Source: Alphaproteobacteria bacterium
GTDB taxonomy: Bacteria > Pseudomonadota > Alphaproteobacteria > Micavibrionales > Micavibrionaceae
NCBI GenBank assembly: GCA_030432775.1
Contig: JAUILO010000058.1
Coordinates: forward strand, 1 to 14,173
Reading direction: 5' to 3'
DNA length: 14,173 bases
The notes beneath the pieces are model-generated. The model was not told the DNA's origin. It ran no database searches and was given only the letters and a program-made list of their open reading frames with translations. Below are positions 1-7,446 of the stretch, piece after piece. Position 1 is the first letter of the stretch, and each line of letters starts with the position of its first letter. A program made the position numbers and the translations under genes.

Positions 1-89
1 CCATCGGCTTTATTTAAAATCACAGGCAAAGGATGATAGTTTTGTGCAAGGTAGCGGTTTTCTCTATCAATATAATCTTGTGTTTTCAT
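1..89 (-). CDS. rocD: Ornithine aminotransferase, N-terminal fragment (cut by window edge)
   Basis: Reading the minus strand from an ATG at 89, 29 codons stay open to the window edge. The peptide contains the stretch YLAQNYHPLPVILNKADG. This matches the N-terminus of PLP-dependent ornithine-oxo-acid aminotransferases, which typically read YGAxNYxPLPVVxxxxEG before the GVWVxDxxG segment. The enzyme moves the delta-amino group of ornithine to 2-oxoglutarate, giving glutamate semialdehyde and glutamate in arginine and proline metabolism. An AGGAAAG ribosome binding site lies about eight bases upstream of the ATG, which supports this start. The catalytic lysine and PLP-binding regions lie outside the window, so a related class-III aminotransferase cannot be excluded. 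The gene follows the two TPR-glycosyltransferase genes on the same strand after a 125-base gap, so it probably has its own promoter. Confidence 0.7.
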   Translation of the reverse strand, partial: MKTQDYIDRENRYLAQNYHPLPVILNKAD

Positions 90-142
90 AGCCTGTTCTT
101 TCCTGATCGCATTAAATATCTTTTTATTTATTGTATGCGCCT

Positions 143-171
143 AGTATTGGCCAGATCGATTATAATTTCAA
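143..171 (-). promoter_or_regulatory. Candidate sigma-70-type promoter for the aminotransferase gene
   Basis: On the minus strand, TTGAAA (166-171) is followed after 17 bases by AATACT (143-148), about 55 bases upstream of the ATG at 89. The -35 matches the consensus at five of six positions and the -10 at four of six. A perfect TATAAT also occurs on the minus strand at 159-164 but has no good -35 at 17 bases, so the exact start of transcription is open. This is pattern matching only. Confidence 0.3.
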
Positions 172-214
172 GGGAGCTGCTTTGCACCAACACCAATAAT
201 TAACCGCTTTTATT

Positions 215-1627
215 TTAAAGGTTCTTATCGATAATCGACAGAATTTCATCACGCGATAACGGTGACTTTTCATGTTCCTGTGTTAAGGCGGCCAGAATAT
301 CATCGGTTTTTTGAAATACGGTATCCCATTCGCGCTGTTTGGGCTGGCGGATAAATCTAACGCTGTCATATAAAGCGGTGGTGCTTTGTTCGGGGAAATA
401 GAGCCAGTAAGGAACAAATTGCAAAAGATCGATGAGAGGCACATCAAGGCTACCGGCAAGATGCACGACGGCGCTATCGGTCATGATAACCAGATCCATA
501 TGCTCCAGCGCTGCGGCGGTATCTCCGAAATGATCCAGCATATGTCCGAAACGAAATAAAGTGCCCCAGCCATATGTATTGAGCTGTGCCTCCGGTTCAC
601 CTTTCTGAAAGCTGTAAAATTGTATTTGCGGATATTTGGCGTTTAGATCTAAAAAACGATCCAGATTAACTGCACGTTTGAAATTACTTTTGAACTCCGG
701 GTTGCCCGACCAGACAATACCGATCTTCAATTTATTTCCGCTATGTTTATCCAGCCATTTGAATTTGTCTTTGGATAGCTGCGGTATTGTTAAATCGATT
801 GGTTTTGGCCATTTCAGCCAGTCTTTTTCAACTAGGGGCGGTATGCTCATCATCGGAATATAAAAATCATATTCGTCCTGATTAAGATTACTGTTATCTT
901 CAAATGTGATCTCCAAACCGCCAAGAAGCGGCTGTATTGACGGGGCACAGGCAAAACCTGTAGTCGCGCTTTGCTCTATAACCCAAGGTAAAAAACGTGA
1001 GAGCAATATCGTATCGCCATGGCCCTGTTCGGCAATGACGACAAGACGTTTGTCCTTAAGCGATGTTGTGCCGTCCCATTCCGGTATAGCCCAGTTGGAT
1101 GAAAAATTATATTCGGTGAGTTGCATACGATGTTTGAAATGTTCCCAGCCTGTCTCAAGGTCACGCAAATATAATGATATAAACCCGATATCAAAATTCA
1201 TGCGGACATCATCGGGCTGTTCTTCCAGACAGGTGCGGTATAATTCCAGCGCCTGTTCGAATTGCTTGTTATCGCGGTATTTATTGGCCAAATTTTTACG
1301 GACGCTATAATGATCTGGAGCTAGTGCATAGGCTTTTTCTGATAGCTCGATTGATTTTTCAACTTCTTCTGTGTCATGCAGCAAATTGCTGTAATTGGAT
1401 AGCAGGCCAAAATTATCTGGTTCGGCATGCAGAGCGCGCTCGAAACATGAACGTGCGGCTATATGGCGTTGTGTATTGTGATAAATATTGGCCAGTGTAG
1501 ATAATACGCCTATATCTTCCGGATAGCGTGATAACAGGCGGAAGAGAAGGCGTTCTGCCTTTGGATATTCCTGATCTTGTATATGCTGATCAATTCGCGC
1601 TTTTACTTCTGCAGCTGTTATCGCCAT
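215..1627 (-). CDS. TPR-repeat protein with glycosyltransferase-9-like domain (downstream copy)
   Basis: This is a 470-residue protein with no signal peptide or membrane span, so it is probably cytoplasmic. Residues about 8-168 form roughly four tetratricopeptide repeats, with typical elements such as AERLLFRLL, ARSCFERALHAEPDN and ALELYRTCLEEQPDD. Residues about 193-440 resemble the heptosyltransferase (GT-9) fold seen in TPR-glycosyltransferase fusions. The key signs are EQGHGDT at 200-206, the IGIVWSG strand at 302-308, KRAVNL before a predicted acceptor-side helix, FYSFQKG at 337-343, and TDSAVVHLAG at 383-392, the usual nucleotide-sugar-binding region. The substrate is unknown; surface polysaccharide or protein glycosylation are inferences. 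It lies 25 bases downstream of a clear paralog on the same strand, so the two are probably co-transcribed. The ribosome binding site is weak (GGA about 11 bases upstream). The general architecture is secure; transferase activity is not. Confidence 0.8.
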   Translation of the reverse strand: MAITAAEVKARIDQHIQDQEYPKAERLLFRLLSRYPEDIGVLSTLANIYHNTQRHIAARSCFERALHAEPDNFGLLSNYSNLLHDTEEVEKSIELSEKAYALAPDHYSVRKNLANKYRDNKQFEQALELYRTCLEEQPDDVRMNFDIGFISLYLRDLETGWEHFKHRMQLTEYNFSSNWAIPEWDGTTSLKDKRLVVIAEQGHGDTILLSRFLPWVIEQSATTGFACAPSIQPLLGGLEITFEDNSNLNQDEYDFYIPMMSIPPLVEKDWLKWPKPIDLTIPQLSKDKFKWLDKHSGNKLKIGIVWSGNPEFKSNFKRAVNLDRFLDLNAKYPQIQFYSFQKGEPEAQLNTYGWGTLFRFGHMLDHFGDTAAALEHMDLVIMTDSAVVHLAGSLDVPLIDLLQFVPYWLYFPEQSTTALYDSVRFIRQPKQREWDTVFQKTDDILAALTQEHEKSPLSRDEILSIIDKNL

Positions 1628-1652
1628 AAATAAGAATGTCCGTTATTATATT

Positions 1653-3098
1653 CTATGATTTTATTTTTTTGAGATGCTTATCGATAACACTTATAACGCG
1701 CTCTCGTGAAAGCGGTTTTTCTTCACGCTCTGTTGATAGGGTTTCAAGAATTTGGGAGGCATGCCCGAATACGGTATCCCAATCGCCCGATATTTTTTGT
1801 CTGATAAACCGCACTGTTTTATAAAGCGGAGTTCTGTCTTCTTCAGGGAAATAGAGCCAGTAGGGCATAAATTGCAATAGATCGATAACCGGAATACCAA
1901 GACATCCGCTTAAATGCACAACGGCGCTATCGGTCATCACGATACAGTCCATCTCTTCAAGTGCAGCCGCTGTTTGTGTGAAGTCGTCAAATAAATGACC
2001 CAGCGGCATGATTGTTCCCATGCCATGCTCTTTAAAATCTTGCTCTCTTGGACCTTTTTGGAAGCTATAAAACTGGATGTTCGGAAAACGAGCCGATAAT
2101 TCCAGAAACGGCGGAAGGTCAACGGCGCGTTTTTCGTTGCCGCCATAGGTCACGCTGCCGGACCAGATAATGCCAACGCGTAGCTTTTCACCGGCATGTT
2201 TTCCAATCCATTTGAATTTGTCTTTTGATACCTGTGGAACATTCATTACAGGGGGCTCCGGCCATTCCAACCAGTCTTTGCTGTATAGGCGCGGTAAACT
2301 CATAAGCGGTATGTAGTAATCATACTGCTCCTGCATAATGTTATTTTCAGGGATGAGTTTCACCGGAAGGTATGCAAAGAGTGTATGCAGGGGCTGTTTA
2401 CAGGAAAATGTGATGTCCTCGCAATCTTCCTTGATTGTATCAAAAAACCGGGTCATCAAAATTGTATCGCCAAAGCCTTGTTCAGCCAAAACCAGCAGTC
2501 TTTTATCTTTAATATTCTCCCCATTCCATTTTGGCAGTGTGAAATTATCAGGAATATTTAGCTTTTTGGTCTGGAAACGCCATTCGAAATAATCCCATGC
2601 TGTGTCAAGATCTCTTAGGAATAAAGAGATATAAGCCATATCGAAGTTTAAATCCGGATCATCGGGTTTGCGCTCCAGACACCATTTATATTGCTCTAGC
2701 GATTCAGCATGATGTTTTGTTTCACGTAATGCAACGGCATAGTTTTTATGAAACAGATATGTGTCTGGCTCAAGATCGACAGCCATTTTTGAATATTTGA
2801 GCGCTTCGTCATATTTATGCATATCAACTAGCAAATTACCAAAGTTTGAATACACTTCCGGGTTTTCAGGGTTCAGCATAATCGCGCGTCTATAACAGGC
2901 CTCGGCAGCAACATATCGCTTCGTAGAACGAAATACGATTCCCAGCGCCGTCAGTGCCCAGATATTATCCGGCTGGTGACTGAGTATTTTAAGAATTAAA
3001 GGTTCGGCCTGTCCGTAATCCTTTTTATTAACCAGCTCGGCTACAAGCTTGCGTGCATCGACTGTTTTCTGTTTTGGTTCTTCTTCAAGATTAAGCAT
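1653..3098 (-). CDS. TPR-repeat protein with glycosyltransferase-9-like domain (upstream copy)
   Basis: This 481-residue protein has the same architecture as the gene that follows it. TPR repeats occupy about residues 15-175 (for example AEACYRRAIMLNPENPEVYS and ALKYSKMAVDLEPD), followed by a GT-9-like domain at about 198-450. Shared landmarks include KDKRLLVLAEQGFGDT (197-212), IIWSG (310-314), KRAVDLPPF, FYSFQKG (343-349), TDSAVVHL (389-396) and DLLQFMPYWLYFPE (406-419). The near-identity of these blocks with the neighbour shows a tandem duplication. The two have diverged outside the motifs, so both copies have probably been kept by selection. The ATG at 3098 has a GGAA about eight bases upstream. 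It is probably the first gene of a two-gene transcript. No acceptor or donor sugar can be deduced. Confidence 0.8.
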   Translation of the reverse strand: MLNLEEEPKQKTVDARKLVAELVNKKDYGQAEPLILKILSHQPDNIWALTALGIVFRSTKRYVAAEACYRRAIMLNPENPEVYSNFGNLLVDMHKYDEALKYSKMAVDLEPDTYLFHKNYAVALRETKHHAESLEQYKWCLERKPDDPDLNFDMAYISLFLRDLDTAWDYFEWRFQTKKLNIPDNFTLPKWNGENIKDKRLLVLAEQGFGDTILMTRFFDTIKEDCEDITFSCKQPLHTLFAYLPVKLIPENNIMQEQYDYYIPLMSLPRLYSKDWLEWPEPPVMNVPQVSKDKFKWIGKHAGEKLRVGIIWSGSVTYGGNEKRAVDLPPFLELSARFPNIQFYSFQKGPREQDFKEHGMGTIMPLGHLFDDFTQTAAALEEMDCIVMTDSAVVHLSGCLGIPVIDLLQFMPYWLYFPEEDRTPLYKTVRFIRQKISGDWDTVFGHASQILETLSTEREEKPLSRERVISVIDKHLKKIKS

Positions 3099-3248
3099 AT
3101 AAGGATTTCCATTTTACCTGAGCCACGCCATGAATACGGCGCGAAAAATATCTTCTTATATTTATAAAAGATCGCAAAGCGTTTGGGTAGCCTGTTTTGA
3201 AGCTTTTCATAGAGTTTCACAATAAAAGTCTCATGCGCTGTGTAAAAC

Positions 3249-3277
3249 TGGACGGAACCATAAATAGGTGATAGATC
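3249..3277 (+). promoter_or_regulatory. Candidate promoter for the 6S RNA
   Basis: TGGACG (3249-3254) and TAGATC (3272-3277) are separated by exactly 17 bases. They sit so that transcription would begin near 3283-3284, the first paired base of the predicted 6S closing stem. The -35 matches four of six consensus positions and the -10 only three. The main support is the position relative to the RNA fold. Confidence 0.35.
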
Positions 3278-3280
3278 ATA

Positions 3281-3451
3281 GACGCTGCGCAGCGCGTGAT
3301 ACGCCATACTTCCCTCGGGCCGATGCTTTCGCATTCGGGAGCTGTCACTGTTTAAGCCTAGTGTTTTGCCGCTTCGCTTTTGCATACGGTGCCCACCTGT
3401 ACTACAGGGCCAGATGCGGATTATAGATGCGTACACGGCTGTCGCGGCACC
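3281..3451 (+). ncRNA. ssrS: Probable 6S RNA, upstream of fau
   Basis: 6S RNA mimics an open promoter and binds the housekeeping RNA polymerase holoenzyme. The segment folds into the expected rod. A closing stem pairs 3284-3307 with 3427-3448: 21 pairs, one of them G-U, broken only by single-base bulges at 3294, 3299, 3305 and 3442. After a central open region, a second stem pairs 3317-3326 with 3382-3394 (GGGC with GCCC, ATGC with GCAT). The tip can form CACTG with TAGTG. A small CCTG/CAGG hairpin at 3396-3408 lies in the 3' strand of the central bubble, as in E. coli 6S. A length of about 170 bases fits the family, and the position just before a 5-formyltetrahydrofolate cyclo-ligase gene is the widespread proteobacterial arrangement. 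A U-rich tract (3451-3462) follows the 3' end. The strand is chosen from that context. The ends are approximate, and I identified it from fold and location rather than a sequence search. Confidence 0.7.
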
Positions 3452-3493
3452 TTTATTTCTTTATGATCATAAAATCATGAGCCGTTAGATATT

Positions 3494-4069
3494 ATGAGCG
3501 TTGATAAAAATACATTCCGCAAAGAAGCCAAACTGCATCGTGCCAGGATTGATGCGTCTGATCCGGACGAAGATCCTGATATGGCCTGTGCGCATTTTTT
3601 CAAATCTATCAATCCGTCTAAAGATCAGATCGTTGCCGTTTATTGGCCTGCGGATAATGAATTTGATATTAGGCCGATTATAGATCGTCTGCTTGATGAA
3701 GGAATACAATGTGCGCTGCCCGTGATGCAGGACGGCTCACGTATATTACGTTTTGCTGTATGGGATTCACAGATAGTTTTGGACGCGGGGCCATATGGCA
3801 TTATGCAGCCGCGTATTGATGAAAACACCAAATGGACAGAACCGGATATTATATGCGTACCGCTTTTGGCGTTTGACCGCAAAGGTTACCGCATTGGTTA
3901 TGGCGGCGGATTTTACGATGCGACTTTATCGGCATTATCGTCTGCGAAGCAGATTGTATCGGTTGGCGTTTGCTTTGCAAAGCAAGCCGTGCTATTCAAC
4001 CTGCCTGTAGAAACACATGATCAAAAACTGGACTGGGTCATAACGCCGCAAAATGCACATCGTTTTTAA
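3494..4069 (+). CDS. fau: 5-formyltetrahydrofolate cyclo-ligase
   Basis: This enzyme uses ATP to convert 5-formyl-THF into 5,10-methenyl-THF, returning a storage folate to one-carbon metabolism. The 191-residue length is normal for the family. The N-terminal helix carries the basic pattern FRKEAKLHRAR (8-18). Residues 48-57 (VAVYWPADNE) and 72-80 form the usual core strands. The diagnostic nucleotide-binding segment is PLLAFDRKGYRIGYGGGFYD (123-142). The end, HDQKLDWVITPQ, is also characteristic. The start ATG at 3494 has only a poor ribosome binding site, but the N-terminal family pattern begins immediately after it. Upstream lies the probable 6S RNA, with which this gene is often co-transcribed in proteobacteria; downstream is a metallophosphoesterase gene after 64 bases. 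Confidence 0.93.
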   Translation: MSVDKNTFRKEAKLHRARIDASDPDEDPDMACAHFFKSINPSKDQIVAVYWPADNEFDIRPIIDRLLDEGIQCALPVMQDGSRILRFAVWDSQIVLDAGPYGIMQPRIDENTKWTEPDIICVPLLAFDRKGYRIGYGGGFYDATLSALSSAKQIVSVGVCFAKQAVLFNLPVETHDQKLDWVITPQNAHRF

Positions 4070-4133
4070 TCCAGCTTTATAAGCCAGTTGTTAATATTGT
4101 CGTGTTGCAGCTTTATTAGAAAGATTTTTAAAG

Positions 4134-4937
4134 ATGAGAATTTTATTTGTCGGTGATGTTTATGGCCGGTCTGGCCGTGATGCGTTGCATAAACATCTGG
4201 CTGATTTAAAATCCGAATTCTCGCTTGATGTTGTAATCGTAAATGGTGAAAACTCGGCCAATGGCCGCGGCATTACGCGTAAGATTGCGGATGAATTTTA
4301 TGGCTGGGGTGTGGATTGTATAACAACCGGCAACCATATCTGGTCACAAAAGGATATCGTGTTTTCGGTTGATCAGGACAAAAAGCTTATTCGTCCGATT
4401 AACTATCCCAAAGACACGCCAGGCCACGGATTTTACATTCATACGATCGCCAGCGGACGCAAGATATTGATTGCCAATGTCATGGGGCGTTTATTTATGG
4501 ATGCACTGGATGATCCGTTCGCAGCGGTAAAGGAATTGCTGTCTCAATACAGGCTTGGTAAAAATATCGACGCGATATTCATCGATTTTCATGCAGAAGC
4601 CACCAGTGAGAAAATGGCATTTGGCCATTTTGTAGATGGTCAGGTTTCCGCAGTTATCGGAACGCATACACATGTTCCAACCGCTGATACCCATATTATG
4701 AAGGGCGGTAGTGCCTATCAGACAGATGCGGGTATGACGGGTGATTATGATAGTGTGGTCGGTGCGAAAAAAGATGTTCCGATTGCCCGTTTTGCCAAGA
4801 AGATGTCCTTTGACAGATTGTCGCCCGCAGATGGCGAGGGCACACTTTGTGGTGTGTTCATCGAAACCGATGATAAAACAGGCCTTGCGACAACTATTAC
4901 ACCAATTCGCCGCGGCGGTGTTTTACAACAAGCGTAA
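4134..4937 (+). CDS. ymdB: YmdB-family metallophosphoesterase (TIGR00282 type)
   Basis: This 267-residue protein matches the calcineurin-like YmdB family, of which Bacillus subtilis YmdB is the best-known member, a 2',3'-cyclic-nucleotide phosphodiesterase. The metal ligands are all visible at the expected places: D8 in FVGDVYG, E39 and N40 in VNGENSANGRG, N67 in TTGNHIW, H153 in DFHAE, and H178 and H180 in GTHTHVPTAD. RPINYP at 87-92 is another family signature. The length is typical, and no signal peptide is present, so it is cytoplasmic. It follows fau on the same strand; a link to folate is not implied and its physiological substrate is unknown in alphaproteobacteria. The name is used by homology; it is unrelated to the E. 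coli macrodomain protein also called YmdB. Confidence 0.92.
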   Translation: MRILFVGDVYGRSGRDALHKHLADLKSEFSLDVVIVNGENSANGRGITRKIADEFYGWGVDCITTGNHIWSQKDIVFSVDQDKKLIRPINYPKDTPGHGFYIHTIASGRKILIANVMGRLFMDALDDPFAAVKELLSQYRLGKNIDAIFIDFHAEATSEKMAFGHFVDGQVSAVIGTHTHVPTADTHIMKGGSAYQTDAGMTGDYDSVVGAKKDVPIARFAKKMSFDRLSPADGEGTLCGVFIETDDKTGLATTITPIRRGGVLQQA

Positions 4938-5099
4938 ATTCAGAGTAAATTTGTTATATATTAGGCACGTATTATCGGTGCTGGTTAATAGGTGCTGGCA
5001 GGGGATATCGCGTAATAAAATTTGTGTCACAGACTCTGGGTATTGGATAGCGGTCTGTTGCTGTTGTTGTATGCGACGTTCTGTTCGTGTAGGAGGTCG

Positions 5100-5696
5100 C
5101 TAGAAGTTCTCGTCGTAATCTGGCGATTCTTCTCTTTTTTTGCGGTCTTTGTTGAAGTATCGTAAGCAAGCATCATTCAGCGCTTCTTTAAGTTCATCAC
5201 CGTATTTTCCGCCATCGCCGGCCACGCGTCCCATGACGACAGCACGGATAGATGTGTGAAATGCTGTGATGATTTCAATGACATCATCATCGGGTGTTTC
5301 AATAACCTCAAGAAAATGGATTAGCCGCTCTGCTACTTGTGTAACGAGTGGATAGTGTAGCATGCCGCCATTGGCTTTAAGCTGCATCGCCGGATAAATA
5401 ATGCCCGCAATAACGGCTTCGTTATCTTTGTGGTCTTTATTCTTTCTGGCTGTTTCAATTCCCTGCATAATCAGGTTCAGGTATCGTTCGGCAAGTGGAA
5501 GGAAATCATGCTCTGTGTTTTCTAAAAGCACCTGTGCCTTGTTTAAAATTTCATCAGCAATACCGCCTGAACCAACCTTTTTCTTTAGTTTGTTTGGTGG
5601 TGTTATGAATTCAGCCTTGCGCAATCGTTTTTGTGAATAGCGGGTGATACCATCATCGTCTTCTTTATCTGTGAAATCAATATCGTCTTGTGTCAT
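5100..5696 (-). CDS. Uncharacterised helical protein linked to a response regulator
   Basis: I do not recognise a named family for this 198-residue protein. Residues 1-30 are acidic and then basic and are probably disordered. A motif-like stretch FITPPNKLKKKVGSGGI lies at 30-46. The rest looks like a bundle of helices: about 47-61, 64-85, 92-107 (IAGIIYPAMQLKANGG at 96-111), 115-133 (VAERLIHFLEVIE) and 137-156 (AFHTSIRAVVMGR). A final helix at 164-182 and a charged tail follow. It has no signal peptide and no membrane segment. It starts 57 bases after the response regulator gene on the same strand, so the two are probably co-transcribed. That suggests a signalling partner, such as a phosphotransfer-like, phosphatase-like or target protein, but no HPt signature is present. 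No clear Shine-Dalgarno sequence precedes the ATG. Confidence 0.75.
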   Translation of the reverse strand: MTQDDIDFTDKEDDDGITRYSQKRLRKAEFITPPNKLKKKVGSGGIADEILNKAQVLLENTEHDFLPLAERYLNLIMQGIETARKNKDHKDNEAVIAGIIYPAMQLKANGGMLHYPLVTQVAERLIHFLEVIETPDDDVIEIITAFHTSIRAVVMGRVAGDGGKYGDELKEALNDACLRYFNKDRKKREESPDYDENF

Positions 5697-5753
5697 ATGG
5701 GCTGCTCTGTCTAGCTTTTGTGGTGATGCTGGTTTTTAATTATACTTTTTTCT

Positions 5754-6392
5754 CTATTCTTCGTCTGTTGTATCTTGGAATGCGAGATCAAATTTATCGC
5801 CTTTGCCGAGCCCGGTCTCGGCGCGTATTTTCGCCAGTTTTTCGTGCGCGATTTTTTCACGTTCCTTGATTAATTTGATAATTTGCGGGTTGGCAAGATC
5901 GCTTTCACGGCGGAACTGGCCATCATAAGGAGCAGCAGTAGGACCTCTGCCGCGTCTGCGGTCCGGGCCGAAGAAATCAGGGGCGCGTACAAATTGCCGC
6001 GGACGTTCAATAACTTGAACGATACGCTTGTATAGTTCGCGCGCATTAAATGGTTTAACCAGAAACTCTGTAACACCGGCATCACGTGCTTGGATAACAC
6101 GGCGCTTTTCGCTAAAGCCGTTCATAAGAATAATTGGTATGAATTTGTTCGGACTGGAAGGGTCGTTGCGGATCAAACGGGTCAGGGATATGCCATCCAT
6201 CGGCTTCATCATCCAGTCGGCAATAACAATATCTGGGTTGATCATTTTAAAAGCTTCAAAGCCGTCTTTGCCGTTCTTCTCGCCATAAATGTGTCCAATA
6301 CCAAATGTTGCCAATAGTGACTTGGTAATCTCAAGCATTGGCTCGTTGTCTTCGACAACAAGGACGCTAATATTGTAAAATTTGTAGCTCAT
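5754..6392 (-). CDS. Single-domain response regulator with FFGPDRRR tail
   Basis: This 212-residue protein has an N-terminal receiver domain at about 7-130 and no DNA-binding output domain. The acidic pocket is E14-D15, the phospho-acceptor is D59 in VIADWMM, and the conserved lysine is K113 in LVKPF. The position normally held by Thr or Ser (after the PII-x-x strand at 86-90) is N91, which is unusual. Residues 131-170 contain RQFVRAPDFFGPDRRRGRG, a tail I associate with alphaproteobacterial CheY-like proteins, and the last 45 residues are charged and probably helical. No histidine kinase gene lies nearby, so the signal source is unknown. It is the first gene of a probable two-gene transcript with the uncharacterised helical protein. 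The receiver assignment is firm; the output is not known. Confidence 0.9.
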   Translation of the reverse strand: MSYKFYNISVLVVEDNEPMLEITKSLLATFGIGHIYGEKNGKDGFEAFKMINPDIVIADWMMKPMDGISLTRLIRNDPSSPNKFIPIILMNGFSEKRRVIQARDAGVTEFLVKPFNARELYKRIVQVIERPRQFVRAPDFFGPDRRRGRGPTAAPYDGQFRRESDLANPQIIKLIKEREKIAHEKLAKIRAETGLGKGDKFDLAFQDTTDEE

Positions 6393-6561
6393 ATCAGAAC
6401 CAAACTAACAGTCGAAAATTATCGAGAATATTCATTTATAATAAGAAGTTACTAATACTATAGTATAGCCAGATGAAGATTGATGGAAGCTTAAAATATT
6501 TCCAAAAAATACCCTGATGGCAATAAAACACTAAGATTTGTTTATAAAATGGCTAGAGGTC

Positions 6562-6591
6562 TTGCGATATAGGCGGTTATCCCAGTATGCT
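6562..6591 (+). promoter_or_regulatory. Weak candidate promoter upstream of yebC
   Basis: TTGCGA (6562-6567) and TATGCT (6586-6591) are spaced by 18 bases, about 95 bases upstream of the yebC ATG. Each matches four of six consensus positions. The 292-base region between the divergent response regulator and yebC must contain promoters in both directions. It also holds a 12-base perfect palindrome, ATACTATAGTAT, at 6455-6466, about 63 bases upstream of the response regulator ATG, which could be an operator or chance in AT-rich DNA. Confidence 0.2.
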
Positions 6592-6684
6592 GTTAGTTGC
6601 GTATTTTGTCCGAATTTGCGGTCAATTATAACGCGTAGAGTTAACTGATAACGCAAGTATAAAGAAAACATTTTAAAGGTTGTT

Positions 6685-7437
6685 ATGGCAGGTCATTCCA
6701 AATTCAAAAATATTCAACATCGTAAAGGTGCGCAGGACAAAAAGCGTGCAAAATTATTTTCCAAACTAGGACGTGAGATTACAGTAGCGTCAAAACTGGG
6801 CGGCGGCGATCCGGATATGAATCCGCGTTTGCGTCTGGCTATTGCAACAGCCAGAGGGCAGAGTATGCCCAAAAACAATATCGAGACTGCGATTGCCAAA
6901 GGTGTCGGTGGCGGTGAGGGCGAAGATTACGTTGAAATTCGCTATGAAGGTTATGGCCCTGGTGGCGTTGCCGTCATTGTTGACGCGCTGACCGATAATA
7001 AGAATAGAACAGCATCGGAAGTGCGCTCGGCCTTTACAAAATTCGGTGGTAATCTTGGCGAAAGCAACTCTGTCAGCTTTATGTTTGATCGTATTGGCTC
7101 TATTTCATACCCGATTGCAACAGCCACAGAAGATGCGATGTTCGAAGCTGCTGTGGAGGCAGGAGCTATGAATGTTGAGAACGATGAAGAGTTTTACGAG
7201 ATCATCTGCGAACCTGATGACTTCTCCGAGGTTCGTGACGCATTGGAAACCAAGTTTGGTGAACCAGAGCAAGGTGGTCTTGCCTGGAAACCTAATGTGA
7301 ACTCGGAGATTGATGAGGCACAGGCATCTTCATTGTTGAAGCTGATAGATACGTTGGAAGATAGCGATGACGTGCAAACGGTCACGACGAATTTTGATGT
7401 GAGTGATGAAATTATGGAAAAGCTTTTGGCTTCATAA
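6685..7437 (+). CDS. yebC: YebC/PmpR/TACO1-family protein
   Basis: This 250-residue protein begins MAGHSKFKNIQHRKGAQDKK, the strongly conserved family start; most members have W where this has F7. Further signatures are the region around NPRLRLAIATAR (46-57), the MPKNNIETAIAKG segment (61-73), and YEGYGPGGVAVIVDALTDN (88-106). Members are described as transcriptional regulators (PmpR) and, more recently, as ribosome-associated factors that help translation of difficult proline-rich stretches; mitochondrial TACO1 is the eukaryotic relative. An AAAGG lies five bases upstream of the ATG. In many proteobacteria yebC sits directly before ruvC, as here with a 9-base gap, so it is probably the first gene of the ruv-tol transcript. 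Confidence 0.96.
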   Translation: MAGHSKFKNIQHRKGAQDKKRAKLFSKLGREITVASKLGGGDPDMNPRLRLAIATARGQSMPKNNIETAIAKGVGGGEGEDYVEIRYEGYGPGGVAVIVDALTDNKNRTASEVRSAFTKFGGNLGESNSVSFMFDRIGSISYPIATATEDAMFEAAVEAGAMNVENDEEFYEIICEPDDFSEVRDALETKFGEPEQGGLAWKPNVNSEIDEAQASSLLKLIDTLEDSDDVQTVTTNFDVSDEIMEKLLAS

Positions 7438-7446
7438 GGAATATTT

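Noticed and set aside
906..1310. Long plus-strand frame (134 codons) opposite the first TPR-glycosyltransferase gene
   Set aside because: It lies entirely antisense to a well-supported gene, and its product has no motif and a composition typical of a shadow frame.
3301..3460. Possibility that the structured gap before fau is SRP 4.5S RNA or a tRNA
   Set aside because: There is no GGAAG tetraloop/SRP core and no cloverleaf with a T-arm GTTCGA box; the long closing stem and central bubble fit 6S RNA better.
3478..3489. Three-codon frame ATG-AGC-CGT-TAG just before the fau start
   Set aside because: Could be a minimal leader, but there is no ribosome binding site or attenuator structure to support it.
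4977..4998. Direct repeat GGTGCTGG twice, 14 bases apart, between the convergent ymdB and the helical-protein gene
   Set aside because: Too short and isolated to suggest an operator, an attachment site or a mobile-element target duplication.
4938..5099. Search for a bidirectional terminator between convergent genes
   Set aside because: No stable hairpin followed by a T-run is visible on either strand in this 162-base gap.
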